Shown here: one piece after another, positions 52,475 through 62,092 of the stretch
How the letters are laid out: every line of letters begins with the position of its first letter
Position numbering within the stretch: the first letter of the stretch is position 1
Source of the DNA: BACL27 sp947488385
Lineage (GTDB): Bacteria > Actinomycetota > Acidimicrobiia > Acidimicrobiales > Ilumatobacteraceae
DNA: 64,000 nt
Assembly (NCBI GenBank): GCA_964203655.1
Contig: CAXNMJ010000004.1
Coordinates: 1-64,000 of the forward strand
Direction: 5' to 3'
Position numbers and translations under genes: made by a program
Notes under the pieces: generated by a model
The model's database searches: none
What the model was told of the DNA's origin: nothing
Seen by the model: only the letters and a program-made list of their open reading frames with translations

Positions 52475-55172
52475 ATGAAATTGATGGCCCTTGACGGAAA
52501 CTCATTGGCCTACCGCGCGTTTTTCGCACTACCTACCGACATGGTGACGGCATCAGGCCAAGTGACTAATGCAATTTATGGATTTACATCGATGTTGCTG
52601 ACGTTGATGCGTGACCATAAGCCAGATGGCGTTGTAGTCGTGTTTGACCGCAAAGAAAAAACATTTCGTCATATTGCTGCACCTGAATACAAAGCTCAAC
52701 GTGAAGCACAACCCGACATTTTGTACCAGCAACTTGACTTGATTCGCGAGATGTTGGCAAAGATGGGAGTGGTTGCAATAGATGCAGCAGGCTTTGAAGG
52801 TGATGACCTGATCGCCACTATCGCCGAAAAGGCATTGCAGTCAGGTGATGACTTAATAATCGTCACCGGTGACCGCGACAACTATCAACTCGTGTGCGAT
52901 CCGCACATTCGGGTTCTGTACAACAAACGTGGTGTTAGTGACTACGCGCTTTATGACGAAGCCGGAATCTTGGAGCGAACTGGCGTGACGCCCAAACAAT
53001 ATGCCGACTATGCGGCATTGCGTGGCGACCCGAGCGACAATCTCGACGGTGTTCCTGGTGTGGGCGAAAAAACTGCGGCGAAGTTGATCATGAAGTATCA
53101 AAACATTGAAGCTGTTTTTGATCATGCCGATGAACAGACGCCAAAGTTGAAGCAATCGCTGATTGAAAGTCGTGAAAGAGTTTTGCGAAATGCAAAGCTT
53201 GATGATTCTGCGTCGCGACGCCCCGGTAACGATTGATATCCATAGCCTGACGCCAACGCCCAATGCCAACGAAGTAAAGAAAGTTTTTGCGACTTTCGAA
53301 TTCAAGAGTATGTATGCGCGATTTGTCGAGGCCACAAAGCACTTCGCAAATCTCGAACTAACGACTGAACCTGCACAATCACCTGACGCCGAGACGCACG
53401 AGAGTTCGAGCATCTCGGCTCAAGTCGAAATATGCAAGTCATCAAAAGATGCCTTGTCTGCTCTAAAGCGCAATGAAGTTTCAGATCTTGCTGGTGCCTG
53501 GCTGGGTGATGCTGGTCGATCAGAACTATTGGGTCTGGCCGTGGTCGCAAACACGAAAAAGTTTGAAGTTTCCTGGATTCCTTCGAACTTGTTAATCGAC
53601 AAAGACGTCAAAGATTTTCTGAATGGCTCTTTCAAGTTTCGTGCGCACAATGCCAAGCCGATCATGCGCAGCCTGCAGGCGCTCGGAATTGATTTGAAGC
53701 AAATGAAACTAGACACAGCAATCGCCGCATATTTACTTGACCCGTCAGAGTCAAGATACGAAATCGCACAAGTCGTGTCGCGCTTCACAAGTTTTGAAAT
53801 TTCGCAACTTGATGCAAAAGCTGATAATGGTCAACTTAATTTTGATGCCCCCGATTCTCAAAGCATTGCCAGCGGTGTTGCCGCCAATGAAGCATTAGGG
53901 GTGAGCCTTGTTGAGAGCGTGCTTACTGATGCTTTATCAAAGCAGAATCTGACAAAGCTCTATCAAGAAATTGAGCATCCGCTCGTTCGAGTCTTGGCAA
54001 GGATGGAGTTTCTTGGAGTTGAAATAAACAAAAAACAATTGAATGAAATTAATGATCGTTTGACAGGCGAGTGCTTAAGGTTGACGAAGTTGCTGCACAA
54101 AGTTGCCGATCAAGAATTTAATTTGAATTCACCTTTACAGTTGCGAAAAATTTTATATGACGACAAAAAATTGACACCGGGCAAGAAAAACAAAACGGGT
54201 CCAAGCACCGATGCGGCGACACTTGAAAAACTCAGAGATCAGTGGCCAGAATTTATTGATCCTCTCCTCGAATATCGCGAGGTTGAAAAGCTTCGCTCAA
54301 CTTATGGCGAAGGATTGCTCGGCGTCGTTGAAGACGACAGTCGCATTCACGCAACCTTCAACCAAACTGTTGCCCGCACGGGGCGCTTGAGTAGTGACCA
54401 ACCAAATTTGCACAACATTCCTGTGCGCAGCGAACAAGGAAAAGTGTTTCGAACAGCATTCGTCCCTCGCAAGGGTTGTCAATTTTTAGTTGCCGACTAC
54501 AACCAAATTGAATTGCGGTGCATCGCGCATCTTGCGAATGACCCCGGACTTATTGAAGCCTTCAATAACAACGTGGATATTCACAATGTGACAGCAGCCA
54601 ACGTTTTTGGAGTAGCAACAGACAAAGTCACGAGCGAGCAACGGTCAAAAGCGAAAATGGTTTCCTATGGTCTTGCCTACGGCATGGAGGCTTACGGTCT
54701 CGCACAGCGTCTGGCGATCGGGGTCAATGAGGCGAGCGAAATTCTTGAGGCTTACTTTGCGGCTTTTCCTCGGGTGAAAAAATATATGGATGAAACAATT
54801 GAAGAGGCCAGAAAGCGCGGCTACACCGAGACTTTGTTCGGTCGGCGTAGGGCTATTCCTGAATTGCAGAATCCAAACTTTCGTATTCGTCAAATAGGTG
54901 AGCGCCAGGCGATGAACTCTGGCATTCAAGGCTTGGCTGCTGACATCTTCAAAGTTGCACTTGTTCGACTTGACCAGGCACTTGAAAGCGAGAAATTTGA
55001 GTCGCGATTGGTCCTGCAAGTTCACGATGAGGTGATTGTTGAAGGCGTTGTCGCCGAGAAGCAAGAGGTCGAGGCCTTGGTGCGAAAGTCAATGCGTGAC
55101 GCAGCGCAATTGGCAGTCCCGCTCGAGGTGAACCTTGCCTGGGGCGAAACTTGGGCTGCTGCAAAAGCCTGA
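52475..55172 (+). CDS. polA: DNA polymerase I; one frame break
   Basis: The 5' nuclease domain (ALDGNSLAYRAFFALP; VVFDRKEKTFRH; DRDNYQLV) comes first. The frame breaks at the CTTG at 53198-53201, where one extra T separates NAKL from MILRRDAPV; corrected length is 898 residues. The 3'-5' exonuclease region lacks the usual acidic motifs, so proofreading is probably absent. Polymerase motif A is VADYNQIELR, motif B RSKAKMVSYGLAYGM with Tyr where E. coli has Phe762, and motif C LQVHDEV. TAGTTT lies six bases before ATG 52475. Confidence 0.93.
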
Positions 55173-55201
55173 TTTTGCGGGTTGAAAACCGGTGTCGGGG
55201 G

Positions 55202-55237
55202 TAGGCTGAACCGTCCTATCCACCTCTCCTATCCACC
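55202..55237 (+). promoter_or_regulatory. rpsA promoter and repeated leader element
   Basis: TAGGCT (55202-55207) is a likely -10, giving a leader of about 35-40 bases. The leader holds two copies of TCCTATCCACC (55214-55224 and 55227-55237) 13 bases apart. The duplication next to a ribosomal protein start could be a site for S1 autoregulation, but that is speculative. Confidence 0.4.
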
Positions 55238-55250
55238 GAAAGTAATAACA

Positions 55251-56552
55251 GTGTCTACAACTCAATTGATGTCATCTCCCGAAATGGGCACCTTCGACGC
55301 AGAAGGAAATTACACACCGCGAAAAGTAACTGAACGAGATGTCTCGTTTGCAGATTCGATCAACGAAACAATCGTCGAACTTAAAGAAGGAAAGTTAGTA
55401 ACCGGCACTGTTGTGCGAATCACTCGAGATGAAGTGCTCGTTGAGATTGGTTATAAGACAGAAGGAGTAATCCTCAATCGCGAACTTTCAATTCGTCATG
55501 ACGCCGACCCAAATACGATCGTGAAGCTTGGCGAGAAGATCGAAACACTTATTCTTACGCTTGAAGACAAAGAAGGTCGTTTGCTTCTTTCGAAGAAGCG
55601 TGCTCAGTATGAGCGCGCGTGGGGCGACATCGAGGCGATCAAGAATGCTGACGGCACCGTAGAAGGTCTCGTAATTGAAGCAGTCAAGGGTGGTTTGATT
55701 GTTGACATCGGTTTGCGCGGCTTCTTGCCGGCATCGCTTGTTGAGTTGCGTCGCGTGCGCGACCTTGCCCCATACCTTGGCCAAAGAATTACTGCAAAAA
55801 TTCTTGAACTCGACCGTCAGCGCAACAATGTTGTTCTTTCACGCCGAGTGTTGCTTGAGCAAAATCAAAAAGGAACGCAGTCAGATTTCTTGGAGAACCT
55901 CGCTATTGGCGAAGTTCGCACTGGTCGAATTTCAAGTGTCGTCGCTTTCGGCGCCTTCGTAGATTTGGGCGGCATGGACGGTTTGATTCACGTTTCTGAA
56001 CTCTCATGGAAGCACGTAGATAATCCTTCGGCAGTCGTGAAGATTGGTGACGAGGTTTCAGTGAAGGTGCTTGAGATTGATCGTGAACGCGATCGCATCA
56101 GCCTCTCGTTGAAGGCAACGCAACAAGACCCGTGGCAAGAGTTTGCATCAAGCCATCAAGTTGGCCAGCTTGTCTACGGTCGAGTTACAAAACTCGTTCC
56201 TTTCGGTGGATTCGTGCAAGTCGGAGACGGCATTGAAGGTCTCGTGCATATTTCTGAAATGTCAACACACCATGTTGAGGCGCCAGAGCAAGTTGTAACA
56301 CCGGGCGAAGAGTTGTGGGTAAAGATCATTGATCTGGATCTCGCTCGTCGTCGCATCAGTTTGTCGATCAAGCAAGCTGCAGAGGGTGGCGAGTTGGCCG
56401 AAGAGTATCGCGGTCAATTCCAGACCGACGAGCAGGGCAACTGGGTTAGTGGTGACGATTCATCGCGAGAGTCTGCTTGGGCAGAATTTTTCGATCCAAA
56501 CGCAGCACCTGCCGAAGCCCCTAAGGCTGCAGAAGAACCAAGCGCAGGCTGA
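55251..56552 (+). CDS. rpsA: Ribosomal protein S1
   Basis: About 433 residues from GTG 55251; ATG 55269 is an alternative. Four S1 RNA-binding repeats are seen: GKLVTGTVVRITRDEVLVEIG, GTVEGLVIEAVKGGLIVDIG, GEVRTGRISSVVAFGAFVDLG and GQLVYGRVTKLVPFGGFVQVG, followed by an Ala/Glu/Pro-rich tail. Four repeats are usual in actinobacteria, against six in E. coli. The upstream frame to 55182 covers the promoter and is rejected. Confidence 0.93.
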   Translation: MSTTQLMSSPEMGTFDAEGNYTPRKVTERDVSFADSINETIVELKEGKLVTGTVVRITRDEVLVEIGYKTEGVILNRELSIRHDADPNTIVKLGEKIETLILTLEDKEGRLLLSKKRAQYERAWGDIEAIKNADGTVEGLVIEAVKGGLIVDIGLRGFLPASLVELRRVRDLAPYLGQRITAKILELDRQRNNVVLSRRVLLEQNQKGTQSDFLENLAIGEVRTGRISSVVAFGAFVDLGGMDGLIHVSELSWKHVDNPSAVVKIGDEVSVKVLEIDRERDRISLSLKATQQDPWQEFASSHQVGQLVYGRVTKLVPFGGFVQVGDGIEGLVHISEMSTHHVEAPEQVVTPGEELWVKIIDLDLARRRISLSIKQAAEGGELAEEYRGQFQTDEQGNWVSGDDSSRESAWAEFFDPNAAPAEAPKAAEEPSAG

Positions 56553-56568
56553 TTAGAAATAACTGATT

Positions 56569-56585
56569 AGATACGGTGAGTATCT
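56569..56585 (+). promoter_or_regulatory. Hairpin presenting the coaE ribosome-binding site
   Basis: AGATAC (56569-56574) and GTATCT (56580-56585) pair perfectly around the loop GGTGA (56575-56579), one base before ATG 56587. The loop is the only Shine-Dalgarno-like sequence here, so folding would either display or restrict it. Confidence 0.4.
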
Positions 56586-56586
56586 G

Positions 56587-57180
56587 ATGATTCTCATTGG
56601 TCTCACTGGTGGCATTGGTTCAGGCAAGTCAGAGGTCGCTCGGCTGCTATCTGCTCTAGGCGCCGAAGTTATTGACGCCGATCAGATCGTGCGCGAGCTG
56701 CAACAGCCAGGTGCCGAGGTTTACCACGCAATGATCAAAATGCTCGGGCAAGAAATTGTTTCGCCTGATAAGTCTTTGGATCGGGGCAAAATCGCTGGCC
56801 AAGTTTTTGCAGACGAGAGTTTGCTTAAGAAACTTAACGAGTTGATCCACCCAATTGTGCGCCGAGTGATGAATGAGAGAGTCGAAAGTTTTCGAAACAC
56901 CGACAAAGTCGTTGTGCTTGATATTCCGTTGTTGGTTGAGAACCCTCGTCCTGGTCTTGATGGTGTGTTGGTCGTTGACTTAGATACCCAGATAGCAATT
57001 CAACGATTGGTCGAACAGCGTCAGATGAAACTTGAAGATGCACAAGCGCGAGTCGCCAAACAAGCCACGCGAGAGCAACGTCGTGCGATTGCTGGTCATG
57101 TGATTGACAATTCTGGCGACCGTCAAGCGCTTGAAACATCGGTCGATCGTGCATGGACTTGGATACGTTCGTTGAAATGA
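56587..57180 (+). CDS. coaE: Dephospho-CoA kinase (CoaE)
   Basis: A 197-residue P-loop kinase adding the 3'-phosphate to dephospho-CoA. LTGGIGSGKSEVA is the Walker A loop, VIDADQIVREL the CoA-binding region, HPIVRRVM and DIPLLVEN are family motifs. The stop overlaps the uvrB ATG as ATGA. The order rpsA-coaE-uvrB is frequent in actinobacteria. Confidence 0.95.
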   Translation: MILIGLTGGIGSGKSEVARLLSALGAEVIDADQIVRELQQPGAEVYHAMIKMLGQEIVSPDKSLDRGKIAGQVFADESLLKKLNELIHPIVRRVMNERVESFRNTDKVVVLDIPLLVENPRPGLDGVLVVDLDTQIAIQRLVEQRQMKLEDAQARVAKQATREQRRAIAGHVIDNSGDRQALETSVDRAWTWIRSLK

Positions 57181-59201
57181 CCGAACGAAAATTCGTAGTT
57201 GAATCACCATTTACACCAGCGGGTGACCAGCCTGAAGCGATTGCAAAATTAGCTGAAGGGGTTACTCGCGGTGATCGTTTTCAAACTCTTCTCGGCATCA
57301 CGGGCTCGGGAAAGTCAGCCACGATTGCTTGGACAATCGAGAAGGTACAGCGCCCAACTCTAATTTTGGCGCCTAATAAATCTTTGGCTGCGCAGTTGGC
57401 CCAAGAGATGCGTGAGTTTTTTCCGAATAACCGTGTCGAATACTTCGTCAGTTATTACGACTATTACCAGCCTGAGGCTTACATCGCTTCTAGCGATACT
57501 TTCATCGAAAAAGACTCTTCAATCAACGACGAGATCGATCGATTGCGACATTCGGCAACCGCAGCCTTGTTGACAAGGCGCGACACGATCGTTGTGGCTT
57601 CGGTTAGTTGCATTTACGGAATGGGTGACCCGGGCGAGTATCGGGGTCATTTGCTTGAGCTTCATGTCGGCGTTGATTATGACCAACGAAGTATTTTGGC
57701 GCGGCTTGTAGATCTGCAATATGACCGCAACGATATGACGCTGGGTCGAGGAAACTTCAGAGTGCGTGGCGACACGATTGAAGTACACCCCGCATACGAA
57801 GAGACAGTGACGCGTCTCGAAATGTTTGGCGACACGGTAGAGCGCATCAGTGTCGTTGATCCTGTGACTGGCGAGACTTTGCGTGATTTAACCGAAGTAG
57901 TTGTGTTTCCGGCGACTCACTATGTTGCAGGCGAAGAGCGCATGCGTGTGGCGATGGAAGGTATCGAAAAAGAGCTGGCTGAGCGCCTGCAAGTCTTTGA
58001 GTCTCAAAACAAATTGCTTGAAGCCCAAAGAATTCGAATGCGCACGATGTTCGACTTAGAAATGATGAAAGAAGTTGGATATTGCAACGGCATTGAGAAC
58101 TATTCAATGCACATTGATAAGCGACAACCTGGCGAACCACCGTTTACGCTTTTGGACTATTTTCCAAAAGATTATTTGCTGGTGATCGACGAAAGCCACG
58201 TTGCTGTGCCGCAGTTGCACGGCCAGTTCGCTGGAGACAGAAGTCGAAAACAAACTCTGGTTGAGCATGGTTTTCGGTTGCCATCTGCGATGGATAACCG
58301 TCCTTTGCGATTTGAAGAAACGATGGAGCGTTTGAACCAATGTATTTTCTTGTCGGCGACTCCGGCGAAGTTTGAAATTGAACTGAGCGACCAGGTGGTA
58401 GAGCAAATCGTCCGTCCAACTGGGTTGATAGATCCCGAAGTTATTGTCCGCCCTACGAAGGGCCAGATAGACGACCTGATTGAAATGATCAAGTCAAAAA
58501 CTGCTCAGGGCGACAGAACTTTGGTCACGACTCTTACGAAAAAAATGAGCGAAGATCTCTCCGAATATTTAGTAGAACAAGGTCTTCGTGTGAGATACCT
58601 GCACTCAAATATCGACACGATTGAGCGCATCGAAATTTTACGGGCGTTGCGCCTAGGTGAATTTGACGTCTTGGTTGGCATCAACCTGTTGCGTGAAGGT
58701 CTGGACTTGCCGGAAGTTTCACTTGTGGCCATATTGGATGCCGACAAGCAAGGCTTTCTGCGTAGCCAGACCTCGTTGATTCAGATGATTGGCCGTGCAG
58801 CTCGAAATGTTGATGGACAAGTGATTATGTATGCCGATAACCGAACTGCGGCAATGGAGTACGCCATCTCTGAAACTGCACGCCGAAGACAGCTGCAAAT
58901 TGAATACAACATTAAACACGGCATCAATCCTCAGACGGTTCGTAAGGCAATTGGTGACATTTTGTCGGTCTTGCGACCCAGCAATACGGCACCCATGCCC
59001 GGAAAGGGCAAACGCCGAGACCATGAGCGAGACAAGGTGGTTAGAGAACTTCGTGCATTGCCACAGGGCGAATTGGCGCGATTAATAATGACTTTAGAAG
59101 AAGAGATGAACCAGGCAGCCGAAGAATTGCGTTTTGAATATGCCGCACGTCTCAGAGACGAAGTCAAAGAACTGAAGCGCGAATTACGGGATGCGCATTA
59201 A
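57177..59201 (+). CDS. uvrB: Excinuclease ABC subunit B
   Basis: A 674-residue helicase-like damage verifier. Walker A is GITGSGKSATI, the beta-hairpin lies in YYDYYQPEAYI, then DESHVAVPQ and QMIGRAARNVDG. The C-terminal UVR motif (EEEMNQAAEELRFEYAARLRDE) binds UvrC. ATG 57177 overlaps the coaE stop. It is followed by uvrA and uvrC in the same direction. Confidence 0.96.
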   Translation: MTERKFVVESPFTPAGDQPEAIAKLAEGVTRGDRFQTLLGITGSGKSATIAWTIEKVQRPTLILAPNKSLAAQLAQEMREFFPNNRVEYFVSYYDYYQPEAYIASSDTFIEKDSSINDEIDRLRHSATAALLTRRDTIVVASVSCIYGMGDPGEYRGHLLELHVGVDYDQRSILARLVDLQYDRNDMTLGRGNFRVRGDTIEVHPAYEETVTRLEMFGDTVERISVVDPVTGETLRDLTEVVVFPATHYVAGEERMRVAMEGIEKELAERLQVFESQNKLLEAQRIRMRTMFDLEMMKEVGYCNGIENYSMHIDKRQPGEPPFTLLDYFPKDYLLVIDESHVAVPQLHGQFAGDRSRKQTLVEHGFRLPSAMDNRPLRFEETMERLNQCIFLSATPAKFEIELSDQVVEQIVRPTGLIDPEVIVRPTKGQIDDLIEMIKSKTAQGDRTLVTTLTKKMSEDLSEYLVEQGLRVRYLHSNIDTIERIEILRALRLGEFDVLVGINLLREGLDLPEVSLVAILDADKQGFLRSQTSLIQMIGRAARNVDGQVIMYADNRTAAMEYAISETARRRQLQIEYNIKHGINPQTVRKAIGDILSVLRPSNTAPMPGKGKRRDHERDKVVRELRALPQGELARLIMTLEEEMNQAAEELRFEYAARLRDEVKELKRELRDAH

Positions 59202-59221
59202 CACTTTGTAGCCTGCCTGTG

Positions 59222-62080
59222 ATGGCAAATCAGATCGTTGTCCGTGGTGCTCGAGAGCACAACCTTAAGAACATCAGCGTTGAGTTGCCGCGCGACAAGT
59301 TGATCGTCTTAACGGGCTTGTCAGGATCAGGAAAGTCGAGTTTGGCGTTCGACACAATTTATGCCGAAGGTCAACGTCGCTACGTCGAATCTCTGAGTAG
59401 TTATGCCCGACAATTTCTTGGACAGATGGACAAGCCTGACGTCGACTTGATCGATGGCTTGTCACCTGCAATCTCAATCGACCAAAAGTCGTCCTCGCGT
59501 AATCCGCGTTCGACTGTCGGCACAATCACCGAGGTCTACGACTATCTGCGCTTGTTATACGCGCGCATTGGTGTGCAGCACTGTTCAAAAGATATGACCA
59601 AGTTGTCTAGACAGACTCCTCAACAAATCGTGGATCGAATCATGAAATTTGACGAAGGAACTCGTTTTCAAATTCTTGCGCCGGTTGTGCGTGGAAGAAA
59701 AGGTGAGTACGACACTCTGTTGCAAGAGTTGGCGTCGCAAGGTTTTTCTCGTGCACGCGTTGATGGTGAAGTGGTTGAGATCAGTGAATTTTTGAAGAAG
59801 CAAACTCGCTTGGCAAAGTATGAGCAACATCAAATCGACATTGTTGTGGATCGACTCGTTCGACGCGATGGAATCAACCGTCGCCTCACTGATTCGCTTG
59901 AAACTGCACTGCGACTCGCCGATGGAGTCGCCGAAATCGAGCTAGTCGAGGGTGGTGAACCGATTACTTTCAGTCAGCATTTGGCTTGCCCGAAGTGTGG
60001 CACGAGTTACGAAGAGTTGGCGCCGAGAAATTTCTCATTCAACTCGCCTTACGGAGCATGTGAAAATTGTTTGGGTCTCGGAACCAAATACGAAGTAGAT
60101 GTTGAATTGGTTGTTCCAGATCCGAACTTGAGCATCAACGAGGGCGCTATTGCGCCATGGCGGTCGGCGCACACGCAATATTTCACTCGCATGCTCGAAG
60201 CAGTGGCTGATCGTTTTGAAATTGATCTTGACAAAAAGTGGTCAAAACTCTCGGCTAAAGCACAGAAGATCGTCATGAACGGCGTGGACGACAACATGAT
60301 GGTGAAGTATCGCAATCGTTATGGTCGCACGCGCGAATACAGCACCTCCTATGAGGGCGTTATTCCATGGATCAAACGTCGGCACGAAAGTGCTGAGAGC
60401 GATACATCGCGCGAGCAATTCGAAAGCTATATGCGCGAAGTTCCGTGTCCGTCATGCAATGGCGCTCGATTGAAGCCATCAAATCTTGCGGTTCTTGTTG
60501 AGGGCAAACACATTTCAGATGTATGCGATCTTTCAATTGGTGAATCAGCAAAGTTTTTAGCTGGGCTTAAGCTTTCTGATCGTGACGCGATGATCGCCGA
60601 ACGAATCACAAAAGAGATCAACGCCCGACTCGGCTTCTTGTTGGATGTCGGCCTTGATTATTTGACGTTGTCTAGAGCTGCTGCAACTTTGGCCGGAGGA
60701 GAAGCGCAGAGAATTCGTTTGGCTAGCCAAATTGGTTCTGGACTTGTGGGCACCCTGTATGTATTAGACGAACCGAGTATCGGGCTGCATCAACGCGACA
60801 ACCATCGATTGATTGAAACCCTGCAGCGCCTACGCGACTTGGGCAACACCGTGATTGTCGTCGAGCACGATGAAGACACCATTAGGTCTAGCGATTGGCT
60901 TGTTGACATTGGACCAGGTGCAGGCGAGCACGGCGGTCAAGTTGTCTACAGCGGTCCAGTCAAAGGTGTATTGAAAGTTAAAAACTCAGTGACGGGTCAA
61001 TATCTTTCAGGAGAGCGAAGTGTTGAAACACCCGCGATGCGTCGTCAGCCAAGTAAAGATTTTTTGACTATTCGTGGTGCCCGCGAGCACAATTTAAAGA
61101 ATCTCAACGTGAAGATTCCACTTGGGTGTTTCGTTGCCGTGACCGGCGTTTCTGGTAGCGGTAAGAGCACCTTGATTCGTGACATTTTGTTGCCATCACT
61201 AATGCAAAAGATTTATAAATCTAAGGATGCTCCGGGCCGGCACACGGGGGTCGACGGAGTGGCGAATCTAGACAAAGTAATTGATATGGACCAATCGCCG
61301 ATTGGTCGCACTCCACGTTCGAACCCTGCAACATACACCGGTGTCTTTGACGACATACGAAAGTTGTTCGCGTCAACTCCAGAAGCCAAAGTTCGCGGCT
61401 ATCAACCAGGCCGGTTCAGCTTTAACGTACCTGGTGGTCGATGCGAGGCCTGCTCGGGAGACGGCACTATCAAAATCGAAATGCATTTCTTGCCGGACGT
61501 TTATGTGCCTTGTGAAGTTTGCAAAGGCGCTCGATACAACCGCGACACGCTTGACATCACGTTTAAAGGCAAGAACATTGCCGAGATATTAGATATGCCG
61601 ATTTCTGACGCGGTTGAATTTTTCGCCAATCAACCACGAATCTCCAGGCATATGCAAACATTCGTGGATGTAGGTCTTGGCTACGTGCGCCTAGGTCAAT
61701 CGGCGCCAACACTCTCGGGCGGTGAAGCTCAGCGCGTGAAACTTGCAAGCGAACTTTCAAAGCGCAGCACAGGTCGCACGATCTATCTTTTGGACGAGCC
61801 AACTACTGGCTTGCACTTTGAAGATGTTCGAAGATTGCTGATCGTGTTGGCGCGACTTGTCGACTCGGGCAATACGGTTTTGGTGATCGAGCACAACTTA
61901 GATGTCATCAAATCGGCCGATTGGATTATCGACATGGGTCCAGAGGGTGGCAATGGTGGAGGCACAATTGTTGCCGAAGGTTCCCCAGAAACAGTTGCCA
62001 AAGTGTCAGGATCGCACACAGGAAAGTATCTAGCGCAAATTCTGAAAAAGCCTAAAACGGCAACAACCAAGAAGAAGTAA
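59222..62080 (+). CDS. uvrA: Excinuclease ABC subunit A
   Basis: A 952-residue tandem ABC ATPase. Walker loops are GLSGSGKSSLAFDT (about 31) and GVSGSGKSTL (about 641); signatures are LAGGEAQRI and LSGGEAQRV. Zinc sites appear as CPKCGTSYEE with CENCLGLG, and CEACSGDG with CEVCKGA. TAGCCT (59209-59214) lies seven bases before ATG 59222; the in-frame GTG just before it is the alternative start. It recognises damage together with UvrB. Confidence 0.96.
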   Translation: MANQIVVRGAREHNLKNISVELPRDKLIVLTGLSGSGKSSLAFDTIYAEGQRRYVESLSSYARQFLGQMDKPDVDLIDGLSPAISIDQKSSSRNPRSTVGTITEVYDYLRLLYARIGVQHCSKDMTKLSRQTPQQIVDRIMKFDEGTRFQILAPVVRGRKGEYDTLLQELASQGFSRARVDGEVVEISEFLKKQTRLAKYEQHQIDIVVDRLVRRDGINRRLTDSLETALRLADGVAEIELVEGGEPITFSQHLACPKCGTSYEELAPRNFSFNSPYGACENCLGLGTKYEVDVELVVPDPNLSINEGAIAPWRSAHTQYFTRMLEAVADRFEIDLDKKWSKLSAKAQKIVMNGVDDNMMVKYRNRYGRTREYSTSYEGVIPWIKRRHESAESDTSREQFESYMREVPCPSCNGARLKPSNLAVLVEGKHISDVCDLSIGESAKFLAGLKLSDRDAMIAERITKEINARLGFLLDVGLDYLTLSRAAATLAGGEAQRIRLASQIGSGLVGTLYVLDEPSIGLHQRDNHRLIETLQRLRDLGNTVIVVEHDEDTIRSSDWLVDIGPGAGEHGGQVVYSGPVKGVLKVKNSVTGQYLSGERSVETPAMRRQPSKDFLTIRGAREHNLKNLNVKIPLGCFVAVTGVSGSGKSTLIRDILLPSLMQKIYKSKDAPGRHTGVDGVANLDKVIDMDQSPIGRTPRSNPATYTGVFDDIRKLFASTPEAKVRGYQPGRFSFNVPGGRCEACSGDGTIKIEMHFLPDVYVPCEVCKGARYNRDTLDITFKGKNIAEILDMPISDAVEFFANQPRISRHMQTFVDVGLGYVRLGQSAPTLSGGEAQRVKLASELSKRSTGRTIYLLDEPTTGLHFEDVRRLLIVLARLVDSGNTVLVIEHNLDVIKSADWIIDMGPEGGNGGGTIVAEGSPETVAKVSGSHTGKYLAQILKKPKTATTKKK

Positions 62081-62092
62081 ATTTAAATATCT

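Noticed and set aside
53163..55172. Second half of polA as a separate gene
   Set aside because: It starts inside the 5' nuclease coding region in another frame, and removal of one base restores a full polymerase.
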